Positions 1-9,225 are shown, numbered from the stretch's first letter. The stretch is 64,000 nt of DNA from Dryocola sp. LX212 (GCA_041504365.1 CP167917.1:2170001-2234000); one strand, 5' to 3'. Notes: generated from the letters alone by a model not told the origin. Numbers and translations: made by a program.

Positions 1-27
1 TGTTGAACTATCGGCAAACAAAGTCGG

Positions 28-276
28 TTATTTACGGCCTAACAGAAAACCGATCACTACACCAATCGCACCCGCGACGGCTAAGCCACCCAGTGGGTTA
101 GAGGAAACCTGATCGCGCACGGTGTCTGCGGCATCCCTTACGGCGTAGCTCGCCTGCGAGGCATATTTTTTTGCCGCACCCGCCGCAGCGTGGTCAGGGC
201 GGTTAGTCTCGCGACCGAAAACTTCCTGTGCTTTACCCGCTGCTTCGTTCAATTTATCTTCGGCTTTCTCAAACAT
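28..276 (-). CDS. DUF883/ElaB-YqjD-type inner-membrane protein
   Basis: Small 82-residue protein. The first 60 residues are charged and helical, rich in Ala, Glu and Lys. The end is a single glycine-rich hydrophobic segment (GLAVAGAIGVVIGFLLGRK), the glycine-zipper membrane anchor of the ElaB/YqjD/YgaM family. Known E. coli members are stationary-phase, tail-anchored proteins that bind ribosomes. The start at 276 is preferred over an upstream one at 318 because AAGGAG lies 7 bases before it. The role here is inferred from family only. Confidence 0.8.
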   Translation of the reverse strand: MFEKAEDKLNEAAGKAQEVFGRETNRPDHAAAGAAKKYASQASYAVRDAADTVRDQVSSNPLGGLAVAGAIGVVIGFLLGRK

Positions 277-362
277 GTCGGACTCCTTAGGTGTGTATTC
301 ACCATTGAGTATAGCCAAAGCCCGGAACCTGCCAGCCGCTTTAGGAATGTTCGCCGTCTGGC

Positions 363-1229
363 TCAGGCCTGCTGCGCCCGCAGCTGGTCAATCATCCAGC
401 GTCCCGCCGCACCGGGCGGCACCTTATTTGACCACATCACGTCCACGTCAATGCGCTGGGGCCAACCTGCCACCGGCAGCTCTTTCAGCACGCTGTGGCC
501 GAACTGCTGCACCAGCCAGCGGGGTAATATTCCCCAGCCGAAGCCTTGCTCCGCCATCTCCAGCAGCATCAGAAGTGAAGGGGATGACCAGGCCGGGCCG
601 CCGCCCGTCTGCCGCGTTGGGTCCTTATAGGTTTTCAGGCACAGCTGACGCACGGTATGCAGCTGGTCCAGTTCCACGGATGGCAGCTGCGCCAGCTCGT
701 GCTGGCTATGCAGAAAAATCGACATCTCGGCGCCAACCTGCAAACGTGCGACGGTGACGTCAACCGGATAACGCTCCTGTACGCGCAGCACACCGACGTG
801 GGCTCGGCCTGACTGAATCAGATCAATAACGTCCTCGTCTTCTGCAATCAGGCATTCAAACTCAATATCCGGAAACTTCCCGGAAAAGCGTTTGAGGATC
901 GATTCGTGGTGCGCGGTTTGCCAAACGTCGGAAAGCACGAAGCTGAGGCGCGGCTCGATGTTGCCCGCCAGCCGTACCGACACTTCATCCAGCCGTTCGC
1001 TGGCGGCAATAATTGACTGCACGTAAGGCAGCACACGGTAGCCCTGCGAGGTGAGTACCGGCTGGCGGCTGCTGCGGTCAAACAGCGTAATCCCCAGGTC
1101 CGCCTCAAGATTGGCGATAGCGTTGCTGATGGTGGACTGGCTTTTGCGCAGCTTGCGCGCCGCCGCCGAAAAAGATCCGGTTTCCACCGCCTGGAGGAAT
1201 GCTTCGAGTGACTCAGGAGAGAAGTGCAT
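363..1229 (-). CDS. LysR-family transcriptional regulator, likely controlling the divergent PACE pump
   Basis: 288 residues, the usual LysR length. The N-terminal winged helix-turn-helix spans about residues 4-62, with the conserved pattern SFSAAARKLRKSQSTISNAI. The rest is a periplasmic-binding-protein-like effector domain. It is divergent from the PACE transporter gene, with 89 bases between the two starts. LysR regulators typically control their divergent neighbour, and in Acinetobacter the PACE pump AceI is activated by the LysR protein AceR. Control of the pump is therefore inferred from position. The ligand is unknown. Confidence 0.85.
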   Translation of the reverse strand: MHFSPESLEAFLQAVETGSFSAAARKLRKSQSTISNAIANLEADLGITLFDRSSRQPVLTSQGYRVLPYVQSIIAASERLDEVSVRLAGNIEPRLSFVLSDVWQTAHHESILKRFSGKFPDIEFECLIAEDEDVIDLIQSGRAHVGVLRVQERYPVDVTVARLQVGAEMSIFLHSQHELAQLPSVELDQLHTVRQLCLKTYKDPTRQTGGGPAWSSPSLLMLLEMAEQGFGWGILPRWLVQQFGHSVLKELPVAGWPQRIDVDVMWSNKVPPGAAGRWMIDQLRAQQA

Positions 1230-1318
1230 TATCTATCGCTTTTATCGATGGCTCTTCATTTCATTCTATCAGGAATTACGATGAGAATAGGGCGCAAGGC
1301 AATACACTGGAGTTATTT

Positions 1319-1753
1319 ATGCATTCGCAAAAAAGATCTTTCGCTGAGCGCGTGGTGCACGCGGTCGGCTTTGAAGTCATCGCTATCTGTATTTCGGCCC
1401 CGGCCGCCGCGTGGCTGATGAACAAACCTATTTTCCAGATGGGGGCGCTGGCCGTCATGCTGGCTACCGTCGCGATGATCTGGAACATTATCTATAACAC
1501 CGGCTTCGATAAATTCTTCCCGGTTGGCCAGCCGCGTCGTCTGCCGCTGCGTATTGCCCATGCGCTGGGCTTCGAGGGTGGTTTTATCCTGATCGGCCTG
1601 CCGCTGGCAGCGTGGATGCTGGACGTCACTTTACTGAAAGCATTTATGGTGGAAATTGGCTTCTTCCTGTTCTTCCTGCCGTACACGGTTATCTATAACT
1701 GGTGCTACGACGCGCTGCGTAACCGTCGCCTGCAGTACCTGGCGAGCAGATAA
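1319..1753 (+). CDS. PACE-family multidrug/biocide efflux transporter
   Basis: 144 residues with four hydrophobic helices arranged as two repeats of the bacterial transmembrane pair domain. Each repeat begins with an R-(I/V)-x-HAxGFE motif: RVVHAVGFE near residue 10 and RIAHALGFE near residue 80. That repeat is diagnostic of the proteobacterial antimicrobial compound efflux family (AceI type), which exports chlorhexidine and short diamines. The ATG at 1319 is chosen because the frame upstream has no family similarity and GGAG lies 6 bases before this start. A convergent hairpin follows the gene. Confidence 0.88.
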   Translation: MHSQKRSFAERVVHAVGFEVIAICISAPAAAWLMNKPIFQMGALAVMLATVAMIWNIIYNTGFDKFFPVGQPRRLPLRIAHALGFEGGFILIGLPLAAWMLDVTLLKAFMVEIGFFLFFLPYTVIYNWCYDALRNRRLQYLASR

Positions 1754-1760
1754 TCAGCAG

Positions 1761-1781
1761 GCTGCCCTGCGACAGGGCAGC
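1761..1781. terminator. Hairpin between the convergent PACE and tam genes
   Basis: Perfect 9-bp stem (GCTGCCCTG/CAGGGCAGC) with a CGA loop, lying between two convergent stop codons. It lacks a clear T-run on either side, so it may act as an RNA-stabilising or weak bidirectional terminator. Confidence 0.5.
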
Positions 1782-1790
1782 TTCGTCAGC

Positions 1791-2546
1791 CTAAGTTTTA
1801 CGGGCAATAATAAACAGGCGTGGGAAGAGCATCAGCACGTTGCCGTCCTTTTGTACCGGGTAAGCCTGTTGCAGCAGGTGGTGATAGCGCTCCAGAAACG
1901 CCTTCTGCTGAATGGCGTCCAGATTTTCCAGGTAAGGGCGCAGGCCGGTGGAGCTCAGCCAGTCGATGATCGCCTGATGTGAAGGCATCACATGGAAATA
2001 GGTTGTGCGCCAGAGGTCCACGCGGCAGCCTTGTTCGGTCAGTAAATCGTAATACTCATTGGCTTCCAGCAAAGCTTCGCGTCCGGCGGGTGGATTTCCC
2101 AGCTCGCTGGCTGCCTGGCGCATAAAGCCGTGCGTCGGCTCCTGCCAGTTATCCGGCATTTGTACGGCCAGCACGCCGTTTTCCGCCAGCTGTTCAGCCA
2201 GGTGCGGGAATAACGCGTGATGATTGCCGATCCACTGCAGCGAGGCGTTGGCGTAAATCACATCCTGCTTTTCTTCAGGCTGCCATCGGGCAATATCTGC
2301 CTGCTCAAACTTACAGCCAGGCAAGGCGGTGGAGGCTTTTTCAAGCATGGCGGGGGAGTTGTCTAACCCGGTCACCTGAGAGTCGGGCCACAGTTCATGC
2401 AGCAGCGCGGTGCTGTTGCCCGGACCACAACCTAAATCAGAAATCCGCTTTGCAAAAGGGTGGTTAATACGCGCGGCCAGTTCGGCTGCCGGGCGGGTGC
2501 GCTCTGCTTCAAACTGCAGATAAAGTGCCGGGTTCCAGTCCTGCAT
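1791..2546 (-). CDS. tam: trans-aconitate 2-methyltransferase
   Basis: 251 residues (E. coli Tam has 252). Class I SAM-dependent methyltransferase: motif I is DLGCGPGNST near residue 37, followed by an acidic motif II (GLDNSPAML) and a motif IV region (YANASLQWIGNH). Tam methylates trans-aconitate, a by-product that inhibits aconitase, in the cytoplasm. GAGGAGAG lies just upstream of the start. It is a single gene convergent with the PACE gene. Confidence 0.92.
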   Translation of the reverse strand: MQDWNPALYLQFEAERTRPAAELAARINHPFAKRISDLGCGPGNSTALLHELWPDSQVTGLDNSPAMLEKASTALPGCKFEQADIARWQPEEKQDVIYANASLQWIGNHHALFPHLAEQLAENGVLAVQMPDNWQEPTHGFMRQAASELGNPPAGREALLEANEYYDLLTEQGCRVDLWRTTYFHVMPSHQAIIDWLSSTGLRPYLENLDAIQQKAFLERYHHLLQQAYPVQKDGNVLMLFPRLFIIARKT

Positions 2547-2685
2547 GCTTCTCTCCTCAGGCTAAAATTGCCCTAAGCATAGCCGCAAATTCAGTTACCC
2601 GGCGACTCACCGCTCCCGCAAAACGCGGTAATGTCATGTAAATATTGTGGTATGCAACGTCTTGCGTATGGGCCTGCTGGTCTGA

Positions 2686-3018
2686 TTAAGGTTGGATCAG
2701 TCTCTTAAACAAGAGCTGTTTGATATCCTGGCGCTGGGCAAGGACGGCATGGACCGTGAGGAGATTATTATCGACCGAATAAATAACCCGATACCCCTGT
2801 TCGGTATTACATTCACGATACTTTGCGCAGCCAAGATTCAACAGTTCCGGGCAAATCTGGCTACCAAGTGGAAATTCACGGGCTTTTGATTCAAAGACTG
2901 CAAGCGTGTCAGAAATGATCTTTAAATCACCACCGGTGATTTGCAGAAAACTGGCAATCGTCCTTAGCGTCTCTTTTGCGGTCCTGGTGTACTCAATAAC
3001 AATCTTCTTACTGTCCAT
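2686..3018 (-). CDS. RelE/ParE-type toxin of a type II toxin-antitoxin pair
   Basis: 110 residues with the compact ParE/RelE architecture: an N-terminal helical pair, then beta strands, including YRVIYSVDNNLLTVHAVLAQRQD. That segment matches the family's C-terminal pattern (YRV-Y-V---I-V--V-H/Q-R). It lies 15 bases downstream of a Phd/YefM-like antitoxin gene on the same strand, which is the usual antitoxin-first operon. The target (ribosome-bound mRNA or gyrase) cannot be told from sequence. Confidence 0.78.
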   Translation of the reverse strand: MDSKKIVIEYTRTAKETLRTIASFLQITGGDLKIISDTLAVFESKAREFPLGSQICPELLNLGCAKYRECNTEQGYRVIYSVDNNLLTVHAVLAQRQDIKQLLFKRLIQP

Positions 3019-3033
3019 ATAAGATCCTGATTA

Positions 3034-3273
3034 TTATTTGTTAATGCCTAAATCTGCCAACAGTTCGTCTTTGGTGAAAACCTTGCCTTCGGCTTTGTCT
3101 TGTTCTGACAACGTCATCAGTTTGAGCAGGGCAATGGCGTTCTCACGTTCCTGCTGCACTTCCCAGGACTCGATAACGTAAGCAGGGATACCATTTTGCG
3201 TGACGAGGATGGGTTCGGAAACATCAAGAGATGCGGCATTTTTCTTAACGAAGCTGATCGTTTCAATTCTCAT
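3034..3273 (-). CDS. Phd/YefM-type antitoxin
   Basis: 79 residues from the ATG at 3273. The N-terminal part (ETISFVKKNAASLDVSEPILVTQNGIPAYVIESWE) has the Phd/YefM DNA-binding fold pattern, with V-x-NGxPAYV typical of the family. The acidic tail would wrap the toxin. GTG 3279 and ATG 3276 are in-frame alternatives, but AGGAG sits 7 bases before ATG 3273. Antitoxins of this type usually repress their own operon. Confidence 0.78.
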   Translation of the reverse strand: MRIETISFVKKNAASLDVSEPILVTQNGIPAYVIESWEVQQERENAIALLKLMTLSEQDKAEGKVFTKDELLADLGINK

Positions 3274-3347
3274 CATCACTCTCCTTAAAACGGATGAAGG
3301 ACTAAATATAGACTTTATTTAGACCTTCATCAAGCAGGGCAATAGTT

Positions 3348-3380
3348 GCCGATGGATGACGCGTCGCTCATCCATCCGGC
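3348..3380. repeat. REP-like palindrome 3' of tynA
   Basis: Inverted repeat GCCGATGGATGA / TCATCCATCCGGC just beyond the tynA stop. It resembles the other REP palindromes of the window and may stabilise the tynA transcript end. Confidence 0.7.
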
Positions 3381-3390
3381 AGATTTACCC

Positions 3391-5649
3391 TTACTTCTCC
3401 TTCTTCCCGTTCAGGTTCAGCGTTGGCGTTTCGTTGAAGAAGTTCCACGGCTTCAGCAGCGCGTGAACCCATTCCGTCGGCATGACTGGCCACTCCTCGG
3501 CGCGGGCGACGTGGGTGGTGCCGGTGGTCATCCAGATCACATCATCACCGTCGTTTAATGTCTGGTTGTCCTTTGTGTACTGGCCCAGGCCGGTGTCGTG
3601 CGCCGAGCGATTCGGATATTTTCCTTCCGCGTAGCGTTCGTCCTGACTGTAGCGCGTCACCCACAGCTGTCTGTCCATAAAACTGAGGCGATGATAAATC
3701 CACTCGTCAGGGGCAAACTTCGCGCCCGTGGCGACCGGGTGTGTCCCTCCTGCGTAAGGGATAATTTGGTAGGAAACCGGGTTACCCATTTTGTTCTCTT
3801 TGCTGGTATTGCTCAGCAGGCGGATGGTCCCAGGGTCGAACTTCTGCGCGGCTTCCTGCTCGGTGTTGATGTCGTACTGTTTGATTTGCATGGTGCTGGT
3901 GCGCGGGCCACCTGCGGCGTTTGGTTTCACCTCCGGGTCAAGCGCAACCAGCTTATTGTTTTCGCCATCCACGTCCATATCGAGACGGAAGTTGTAGATA
4001 TGCTGGTGTGTAGTGCCGACGATGTTATGGTCTATCAGCGTGCCGTACTTCGTGTCATCTTTGGCGGTGGCATCATGCATGGTTTTTGCCTTTACGCCTT
4101 TCACCGCTTCAATCCCCGTCGCCCCAGCATCAATACCGATGGTGCCGTTCTGATGAAATACCCAGTCGAAGATATAGTCGTAGTTACCCACGGTGCTTAT
4201 CCAGCGTACGACCAGCTCGCGGCGCTCGGTGCTGACGTTCGGCTGGCCCATCTCCTGATGCTTATATTCCGGCCCGGCGTAGCGCTCGAAGATGGCGATG
4301 GCGTGCGGGATGGTCGTCGGTTTGCCCGTGTAATCGGCGATGGTTTCATCGAGCAGCACGGCGTTGCCCGGCGCATCTTTGCCCCGCGCGATAGGGGAAG
4401 TCAGCGTCCCCATGCCGTAATCTCCGGCGTCAAGATACGCCTTAAAATACCAGCCCACGTCCGGGTCGCCGTAAGGTACGATCATGCCGCCGAGCGAGCC
4501 TTGGTACATGATTTTGCGTTTCGTACCGCTATCGTTATAGGTCACGGTGGACAGAATCGGCCCTACGCGGGAGTTAAGGCGCAGGTGGAAGTCCCAGTTC
4601 TGCCAGTGAACGGTATCGCCGGTGATGGTGTAGTTTTTCCCTTCCGGCTCGATAATCTCCAGCGGTTTGATTTCTGGAGCCTTGCGGTCACGTCCGTCGA
4701 ACGGGCGCGGATTCATCGGCACCGGAACGACCGGGCCTTCTTCAATCTTGATGATTTTCTTCATTTCCAGATCGACAACCGCTACCAGATTTTCAATCGG
4801 GTGCGCCCAGTAGTTGCCGTCGCCGGTGTTCAGATAGCTCACTACTTTGAGCAGCCGCTGATCCTGCTTCAGCCCATCTTTACCGTCGAAGTAGCCAACG
4901 GTGAGCGGCGTCGTCACCACTTTAGTGGGATCGTCCACGCCGTGTTTTTTCAGCGCTTCGGCAAACTCTTTACTGCCGTTGATGATGGACTGCACGGTGG
5001 CGAAATCATCGAGCAGCACCATGCCGTGCGCGCCTTTAATCGGCTGCCAGGAGAGCACTTTTCCGGCGTCCAAATCTACGGTACTTTCAATAATATGCAT
5101 TCCATCGAGCATGATAACGTCCGCAGTACGCGGGGCAGTGACCGGCGTGCCGTCCATGACAAATTTCCAGACCTGCTCTTTAGGCGGCTCGTGCAGGGAG
5201 ATCTCGGTAAAACGAATCCCTGGTTTAAAGTCAGGGGCAGCCTGAACGCTGGATACCGCTTTTTCAATTTCGGTGGAGGTCAGGGAGTTCAGCGGATGCG
5301 GCTTCTTCTCCACGGCGAAGGTCTGATCCAGCCCCGACTGGAAGACTTCATTAATAAACCCGTCCGAGATATACGCGGTCTTGTTTTTAAAGATCACCGG
5401 CACCTGCAGCTGCAGCGTTTTGCCATTCACGATGGCGGATTTGGCGTTCGGTTTAACTTTTACATAAGCGCCATCTTTGGCGAGGGTAAACATCTGTGCG
5501 TAGTCATCCCACTGCACGTCCGCGCCGAACTCCGTCAGGGTTTTCTCCATCGGCACCATATGGGCCTCGCCGCCGTGGGCAAAGGCCGCTGGGGAGGTCA
5601 GGAGGGCAATAGCTACAGCCAGCGCTTTCTTTCCGGTTGTTAAAGTCAT
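3391..5649 (-). CDS. tynA: Periplasmic copper amine oxidase (primary amine oxidase)
   Basis: 752 residues from the ATG at 5649 (E. coli TynA 757). A cleavable signal peptide ends near AFAHGGEA. Copper amine oxidase marks are all visible. The topaquinone-forming tyrosine lies in VGNYDYIFDW. The catalytic-base aspartate lies in YLDAGDYGMG. The copper ligands are the His pair in TTHQHIYNF and a third His in GTTHVARAEEW. It oxidises phenylethylamine or tyramine to the aldehyde, ammonia and hydrogen peroxide. An open frame extends upstream to 5709, but AGGAG lies 10 bases before 5649. The usual partners feaB (aldehyde dehydrogenase) and feaR are not next to it. Confidence 0.95.
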   Translation of the reverse strand: MTLTTGKKALAVAIALLTSPAAFAHGGEAHMVPMEKTLTEFGADVQWDDYAQMFTLAKDGAYVKVKPNAKSAIVNGKTLQLQVPVIFKNKTAYISDGFINEVFQSGLDQTFAVEKKPHPLNSLTSTEIEKAVSSVQAAPDFKPGIRFTEISLHEPPKEQVWKFVMDGTPVTAPRTADVIMLDGMHIIESTVDLDAGKVLSWQPIKGAHGMVLLDDFATVQSIINGSKEFAEALKKHGVDDPTKVVTTPLTVGYFDGKDGLKQDQRLLKVVSYLNTGDGNYWAHPIENLVAVVDLEMKKIIKIEEGPVVPVPMNPRPFDGRDRKAPEIKPLEIIEPEGKNYTITGDTVHWQNWDFHLRLNSRVGPILSTVTYNDSGTKRKIMYQGSLGGMIVPYGDPDVGWYFKAYLDAGDYGMGTLTSPIARGKDAPGNAVLLDETIADYTGKPTTIPHAIAIFERYAGPEYKHQEMGQPNVSTERRELVVRWISTVGNYDYIFDWVFHQNGTIGIDAGATGIEAVKGVKAKTMHDATAKDDTKYGTLIDHNIVGTTHQHIYNFRLDMDVDGENNKLVALDPEVKPNAAGGPRTSTMQIKQYDINTEQEAAQKFDPGTIRLLSNTSKENKMGNPVSYQIIPYAGGTHPVATGAKFAPDEWIYHRLSFMDRQLWVTRYSQDERYAEGKYPNRSAHDTGLGQYTKDNQTLNDGDDVIWMTTGTTHVARAEEWPVMPTEWVHALLKPWNFFNETPTLNLNGKKEK

Positions 5650-5775
5650 ACAGGTCTCACTCCTGGCGTTTGTTGTTGTGTGCTTGCTGGACGGGACTGA
5701 ATTCAACATAACAACTTCTCAGGCGGGATATATTGTGCTGCTTGCCAACCTCTTTGCTGATTTTGCCAATTTTCT

Positions 5776-5850
5776 CGGTGGATGAAGCTTGCGCTTATCC
5801 CCCCTACGTTTACGGAGCCGTAGGCCGGATAAGCGCAGCGTCATCCGGCA
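5776..5850. repeat. BIME: two facing REP palindromes between tynA and paaZ
   Basis: Two REP units in opposite orientation, 5776-5806 and 5820-5850. Both carry the recurring core GGATAAGCGCAGCGTCATCC or its complement. It separates the stop of paaZ from the promoter side of tynA. Confidence 0.85.
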
Positions 5851-5852
5851 AA

Positions 5853-7883
5853 TTATTCTTTACGGGCAACCAGCGTCAGAATGGAGTACAGCGCCACCGA
5901 TTGGCCGTCCTGATTCATCACCTCAACCGCCCACTCCACAACGCCAACGGGCCTGTCCTCCGGCGTTTTCTGCGGTTTAGCCGTTTTGCGTTTGCAGGTC
6001 AGGCGCACCTGGATGGTATCGCCGATTTTCACCGGTTCGATAAAGCGCAGATTTTCCATGCCGTAGTTGGCGATAACAGGACCCACGCCGGGGTCGACAA
6101 ACAGCCCGGCTGCCGCAGAAACAACGAAGTAGCCGTGTGCCACGCGTTCGCCGAAAAACGACTCCGCAGCGCCGATCTTGTCGACGTGGGCATAAAAATG
6201 GTCGCCGCTCAGGTTAGCGAAATTGACGATATCCGCCTCGGTGATGGTCCGGCGCGCGGTCAGCAGGCTCTCACCAATCTGTAAGTCGTCGAAGTGCCTG
6301 CGGAAAGGATGAACCGGATCTTCTGTGACCGCCGCGCCGTAGCTCCACTGCCTGCTGACTGCGGCGAGCATGGTCGGGCTGCCCTGAATCGCCGTGCGCT
6401 GCATATAGTGTTTCAACGCACGCAGGCCGCCCAGCTCTTCACCGCCGCCTGCGCGCCCAGGCCCACCGTGAACCAGCATCGGCAATGGCGAGCCGTGGCC
6501 GGTGGATTCGACGGACGACTCCTGATTCAGCACCTGAATACGCCCATGCGCGCGGGCAGCGCCCAGAACAAACTGGCGGGCGATATTCCCGTCTGCGGTG
6601 ACCAGCGTTCCCGCAAGGCTGCCCTGGCCCGCGCGCGCCAGGGCCATTGCATGTTCTGCATCCCGATAAGGCATAACGGTCGCGACCGGGCCGAAGGCTT
6701 CCAGCTCGTGGACGGCTGGCGTCTCGTCCGGCTGCTGGCAGAGCAGGAGAGTAGGCGGGAAGAAAGCGCCAGCCGTGGAGGTATCTGCTTTGCCACCCAC
6801 CACGGTTTTGCAACCCGCGGCTACAAGCAGATCCACTTTCTGCTGCACGTCATCACGCTGCTCAAGGCTGACCAGAGAGCCCATGCGCACGCCTTCCTGC
6901 GTTGGGTCGCCAGGCTGAATTTTCTCCAGTTTGGCTTTCAGCGCCAGGGTGACGTTCTCCAACTGCTGACTGGGAACGATAATACGGCGAATGGCGGTAC
7001 ATTTTTGTCCGGCCTTAGCCGTCATCTCACGCACTATTTCCCGGATGAACAGCGCGAACTCAGGCTGTTCAGGGGAGACGTCCTCGCCAAGCACACAGCA
7101 GTTAAGCGAGTCCGCCTCTATGGTGAAGGGCACGGAGCGGGCGATGATATTGGTGTGACAACGTAACTTTTGCCCGGTGCTGGCGGAGCCGGTGAAGGTC
7201 ACCACGTCCTGCTCATCCAGCAGATCGAACAGGTTGCCGACGCCGCCGCAGATGAGGCTGATGGCGCCATCCGGCACCAGACCGGACTCGACGATGGACT
7301 TCACCATCGCGTGCGTAACCTGCGCGCTGGCGGTGCCGGGTTTGATGATGGCAGGCACGCCCGCAAGCCAGGTTGGCGCCAGCTTCTCCAACATTCCCCA
7401 GCACGGGAAGTTAAATGCGTTGATATGCAGCGCGACGCCGGATTTTGACGTCAGCACGTGGCGGGCGGCAAAGCCACCTTGCTTTGAGAGGGGGATCATT
7501 TCATCTTCCGGCCACAGCACGTCGTCCGGCAGTTCGCGGTTGCCCATGCCCGCGTAGGCGAAAAGGGTGCCGATGCCGCCTTCAATGTCCACCCAGCTGT
7601 CGGCACGCGTGGCGCCCGTCTGCCAGGAGATCTCATAAAACGCCTCTTTGTTAGCCAGCAAATGCTTCGCCACGGCTTTCAGCATGGCGGCACGCTCTAC
7701 GAACGTCATGGCGCTTAACGCCTTTCCGCCGTGGTCGATGGCGTAGCGGCGCGCCTTTGCCATATCCAGCCCCTCGCTCGTCACCTGATACAGCACCTCG
7801 CCGTTAATCGCATGATTGATCGTACGTTCTTTTCCGTGGCCCATTGCCCAGCCGCCTGCCAGATAGCTTGTTAACTGTTGCAT
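5853..7883 (-). CDS. paaZ: Bifunctional oxepin-CoA hydrolase / semialdehyde dehydrogenase
   Basis: 676 residues (E. coli PaaZ 681). Residues 1 to about 520 are an aldehyde dehydrogenase domain with the catalytic Cys in [11 protein letters not shown] and the [11 protein letters not shown] cofactor loop. Residues about 530-676 are a MaoC-type hot-dog hydratase ([18 protein letters not shown]). It opens the oxepin-CoA ring and oxidises the resulting semialdehyde to 3-oxo-5,6-dehydrosuberyl-CoA. The start at 7883 is chosen over 7895 because GGAG precedes it by 6-7 bases. It is transcribed divergently from paaA, as in E. coli. Confidence 0.96.
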   Translation of the reverse strand: MQQLTSYLAGGWAMGHGKERTINHAINGEVLYQVTSEGLDMAKARRYAIDHGGKALSAMTFVERAAMLKAVAKHLLANKEAFYEISWQTGATRADSWVDIEGGIGTLFAYAGMGNRELPDDVLWPEDEMIPLSKQGGFAARHVLTSKSGVALHINAFNFPCWGMLEKLAPTWLAGVPAIIKPGTASAQVTHAMVKSIVESGLVPDGAISLICGGVGNLFDLLDEQDVVTFTGSASTGQKLRCHTNIIARSVPFTIEADSLNCCVLGEDVSPEQPEFALFIREIVREMTAKAGQKCTAIRRIIVPSQQLENVTLALKAKLEKIQPGDPTQEGVRMGSLVSLEQRDDVQQKVDLLVAAGCKTVVGGKADTSTAGAFFPPTLLLCQQPDETPAVHELEAFGPVATVMPYRDAEHAMALARAGQGSLAGTLVTADGNIARQFVLGAARAHGRIQVLNQESSVESTGHGSPLPMLVHGGPGRAGGGEELGGLRALKHYMQRTAIQGSPTMLAAVSRQWSYGAAVTEDPVHPFRRHFDDLQIGESLLTARRTITEADIVNFANLSGDHFYAHVDKIGAAESFFGERVAHGYFVVSAAAGLFVDPGVGPVIANYGMENLRFIEPVKIGDTIQVRLTCKRKTAKPQKTPEDRPVGVVEWAVEVMNQDGQSVALYSILTLVARKE

Positions 7884-7924
7884 CACACTCTCCAATAAGT
7901 ATTACATTTAATACATCCAATGTT

Positions 7925-7938
7925 TGATTTGTGAATCA
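7925..7938. promoter_or_regulatory. Putative PaaX operator on the paaZ side
   Basis: Perfect palindrome TGATT-TGTG-AATCA, 42 bases upstream of the paaZ start. The TGATTC half matches the core of the published PaaX consensus. Confidence 0.6.
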
Positions 7939-8040
7939 TAAAAATCAAGGTGTAATTTAATAATTTGTTAACAATGTGAAATGGAGTGATGAGGGTCTGC
8001 TATCTAACATCCTGAAGTATGGTGAGTTAGCAATATTTAT

Positions 8041-8056
8041 CGTGATAGTGCTCACA
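8041..8056. promoter_or_regulatory. Putative CRP site
   Basis: CGTGA-TAGTGC-TCACA matches the CRP consensus TGTGA-N6-TCACA at nine of ten positions. It lies about 110 bases upstream of paaA, fitting catabolite control of the pathway. Confidence 0.65.
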
Positions 8057-8115
8057 AAGTACGCGGATTAATTTTGCTGTTTTCGTTAACTTGTCTGTAA
8101 CTTTTAGGTATCAAG

Positions 8116-8154
8116 TGATTCATTTAACGCGTTTATTGAATCTAATTTGAATCA
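8116..8154. promoter_or_regulatory. Putative PaaX operator on the paaA side
   Basis: Inverted repeat TGATTCA (8116-8122) / TGAATCA (8148-8154), with a further TTGAATC at 8136-8142. It ends 14 bases before the paaA start, a repressor position. Confidence 0.5.
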
Positions 8155-8168
8155 TAAAAGGTGATGCC

Positions 8169-9086
8169 GTGACTGAACAACACCGCTTTGAGGAGCGAAT
8201 CGCACGGGAGATTGCGATAGAGCCGCAGGACTGGATGCCCGATGAATACCGTAAGACGCTGATCCGCCAGATCGGGCAGCACGCCCATTCGGAGATTGTT
8301 GGCATGCTGCCGGAAGGAAACTGGCTGACCCGCGCCCCGAGTCTGAAACGCAAAGCCATTCTGCTGGCGAAGGTGCAGGACGAAGCCGGGCACGGGCTTT
8401 ATCTCTACAGCGCCGCGGAAACGCTGGGCTGCGCCAGGGAGGATATCTACCAGAAGATGCTCGACGGCAGGATGAAATACTCATCGATCTTTAACTATCC
8501 GACGCTGAACTGGGCGGATATCGGGGTAATCGGCTGGCTGGTTGACGGTGCGGCCATTGTAAACCAGGTCGCGCTGTGCCGGACCTCCTACGGGCCGTAT
8601 GCCCGGGCGATGGTGAAAATCTGTAAAGAAGAGAGCTTCCATCAGCGCCAGGGTTTTGAGGCCTGCAATGTGCTGGCCCAGGGCAGTGAGGCCCAGCGGC
8701 AGATGCTGCAGGACGCCATCAACCGCTTCTGGTGGCCCGCGCTGATGATGTTTGGCCCGAACGACGACAACTCCCCGAACAGCGCGCAGAGCCTGGCCTG
8801 GAAAATTAAACGTTTCGGGAATGACGAGCTGCGCCAGCGCTTCGTGGACAACACCGTTCCGCAGGTTGAGCTGCTGGGTATGACCGTGCCGGACAAAGAT
8901 CTTCGCTGGAATGAAGAAATCGGTCATTACGAATTCGGCGAAATCGACTGGCACGAATTTAACGAAGTGGTTGCCGGACGAGGGTTATGCAACGAGGAGC
9001 GCCTGGCCGCCAAGCGTAAAGCCTGGGAAGAGGGCGCGTGGGTACGCGAAGCCGCTCTTGCGTACGCTGCTAAAAATGTCGGATGA
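8169..9086 (+). CDS. paaA: Phenylacetyl-CoA 1,2-epoxidase, catalytic subunit A
   Basis: 305 residues starting at a GTG, the only start consistent with family alignment ([11 protein letters not shown]...). Ferritin-like di-iron carboxylate protein: [16 protein letters not shown] and [14 protein letters not shown] supply the Glu/Asp/His iron ligands. With PaaC it forms the oxygenase that epoxidises the ring of phenylacetyl-CoA. The C-terminus is unusual. The last codons and the TGA fall inside a REP palindrome, so the tail is shorter than in E. coli (309 residues) and ends AAKNVG. Confidence 0.96.
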   Translation: MTEQHRFEERIAREIAIEPQDWMPDEYRKTLIRQIGQHAHSEIVGMLPEGNWLTRAPSLKRKAILLAKVQDEAGHGLYLYSAAETLGCAREDIYQKMLDGRMKYSSIFNYPTLNWADIGVIGWLVDGAAIVNQVALCRTSYGPYARAMVKICKEESFHQRQGFEACNVLAQGSEAQRQMLQDAINRFWWPALMMFGPNDDNSPNSAQSLAWKIKRFGNDELRQRFVDNTVPQVELLGMTVPDKDLRWNEEIGHYEFGEIDWHEFNEVVAGRGLCNEERLAAKRKAWEEGAWVREAALAYAAKNVG

Positions 9087-9209
9087 CGCTGCGCTTATCC
9101 GACCTACGAAAATACGAAAGCAGAATGTGTAGGGTGGATAAACGGTAGCGCCATCCACCGAAAGCAGATTTTGAAGTTTGTAGGGGGATAAGCGTCAGCG
9201 CCATCCACC
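9078..9209. repeat. Three REP palindromes between paaA and paaB
   Basis: REP units at 9078-9107, 9129-9159 and 9180-9209. The first overlaps the end of paaA and supplies its stop codon. The units lie inside an operon, where they could lower or uncouple expression of the genes downstream. Confidence 0.85.
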
Positions 9210-9225
9210 AGAAAAGGAAAATCAT

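Larger units (their letters stand above)
7884..8168. promoter_or_regulatory. Divergent paaZ/paaA control region
   Basis: 285 AT-rich bases with no gene. It holds a palindrome near paaZ (7925-7938), a CRP-like site (8041-8056), a spaced inverted repeat next to paaA (8116-8154) and a near-consensus IHF site at 7943-7955 (AATCAA-GGTG-TAA, one mismatch). In E. coli the matching Pz and Pa promoters are repressed by PaaX and need CRP and IHF, so the set of sites fits known control. Confidence 0.75.

Noticed and set aside
3598-5643. A 681-codon open frame antisense to tynA
   Set aside because: It mirrors the tynA codon pattern in GC-rich DNA, its translation has no recognisable motif, and tynA on the other strand has every catalytic residue.
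6294-7166. A 290-codon open frame antisense to paaZ
   Set aside because: Shadow frame within a clear paaZ aldehyde dehydrogenase domain; no ribosome site or family features.
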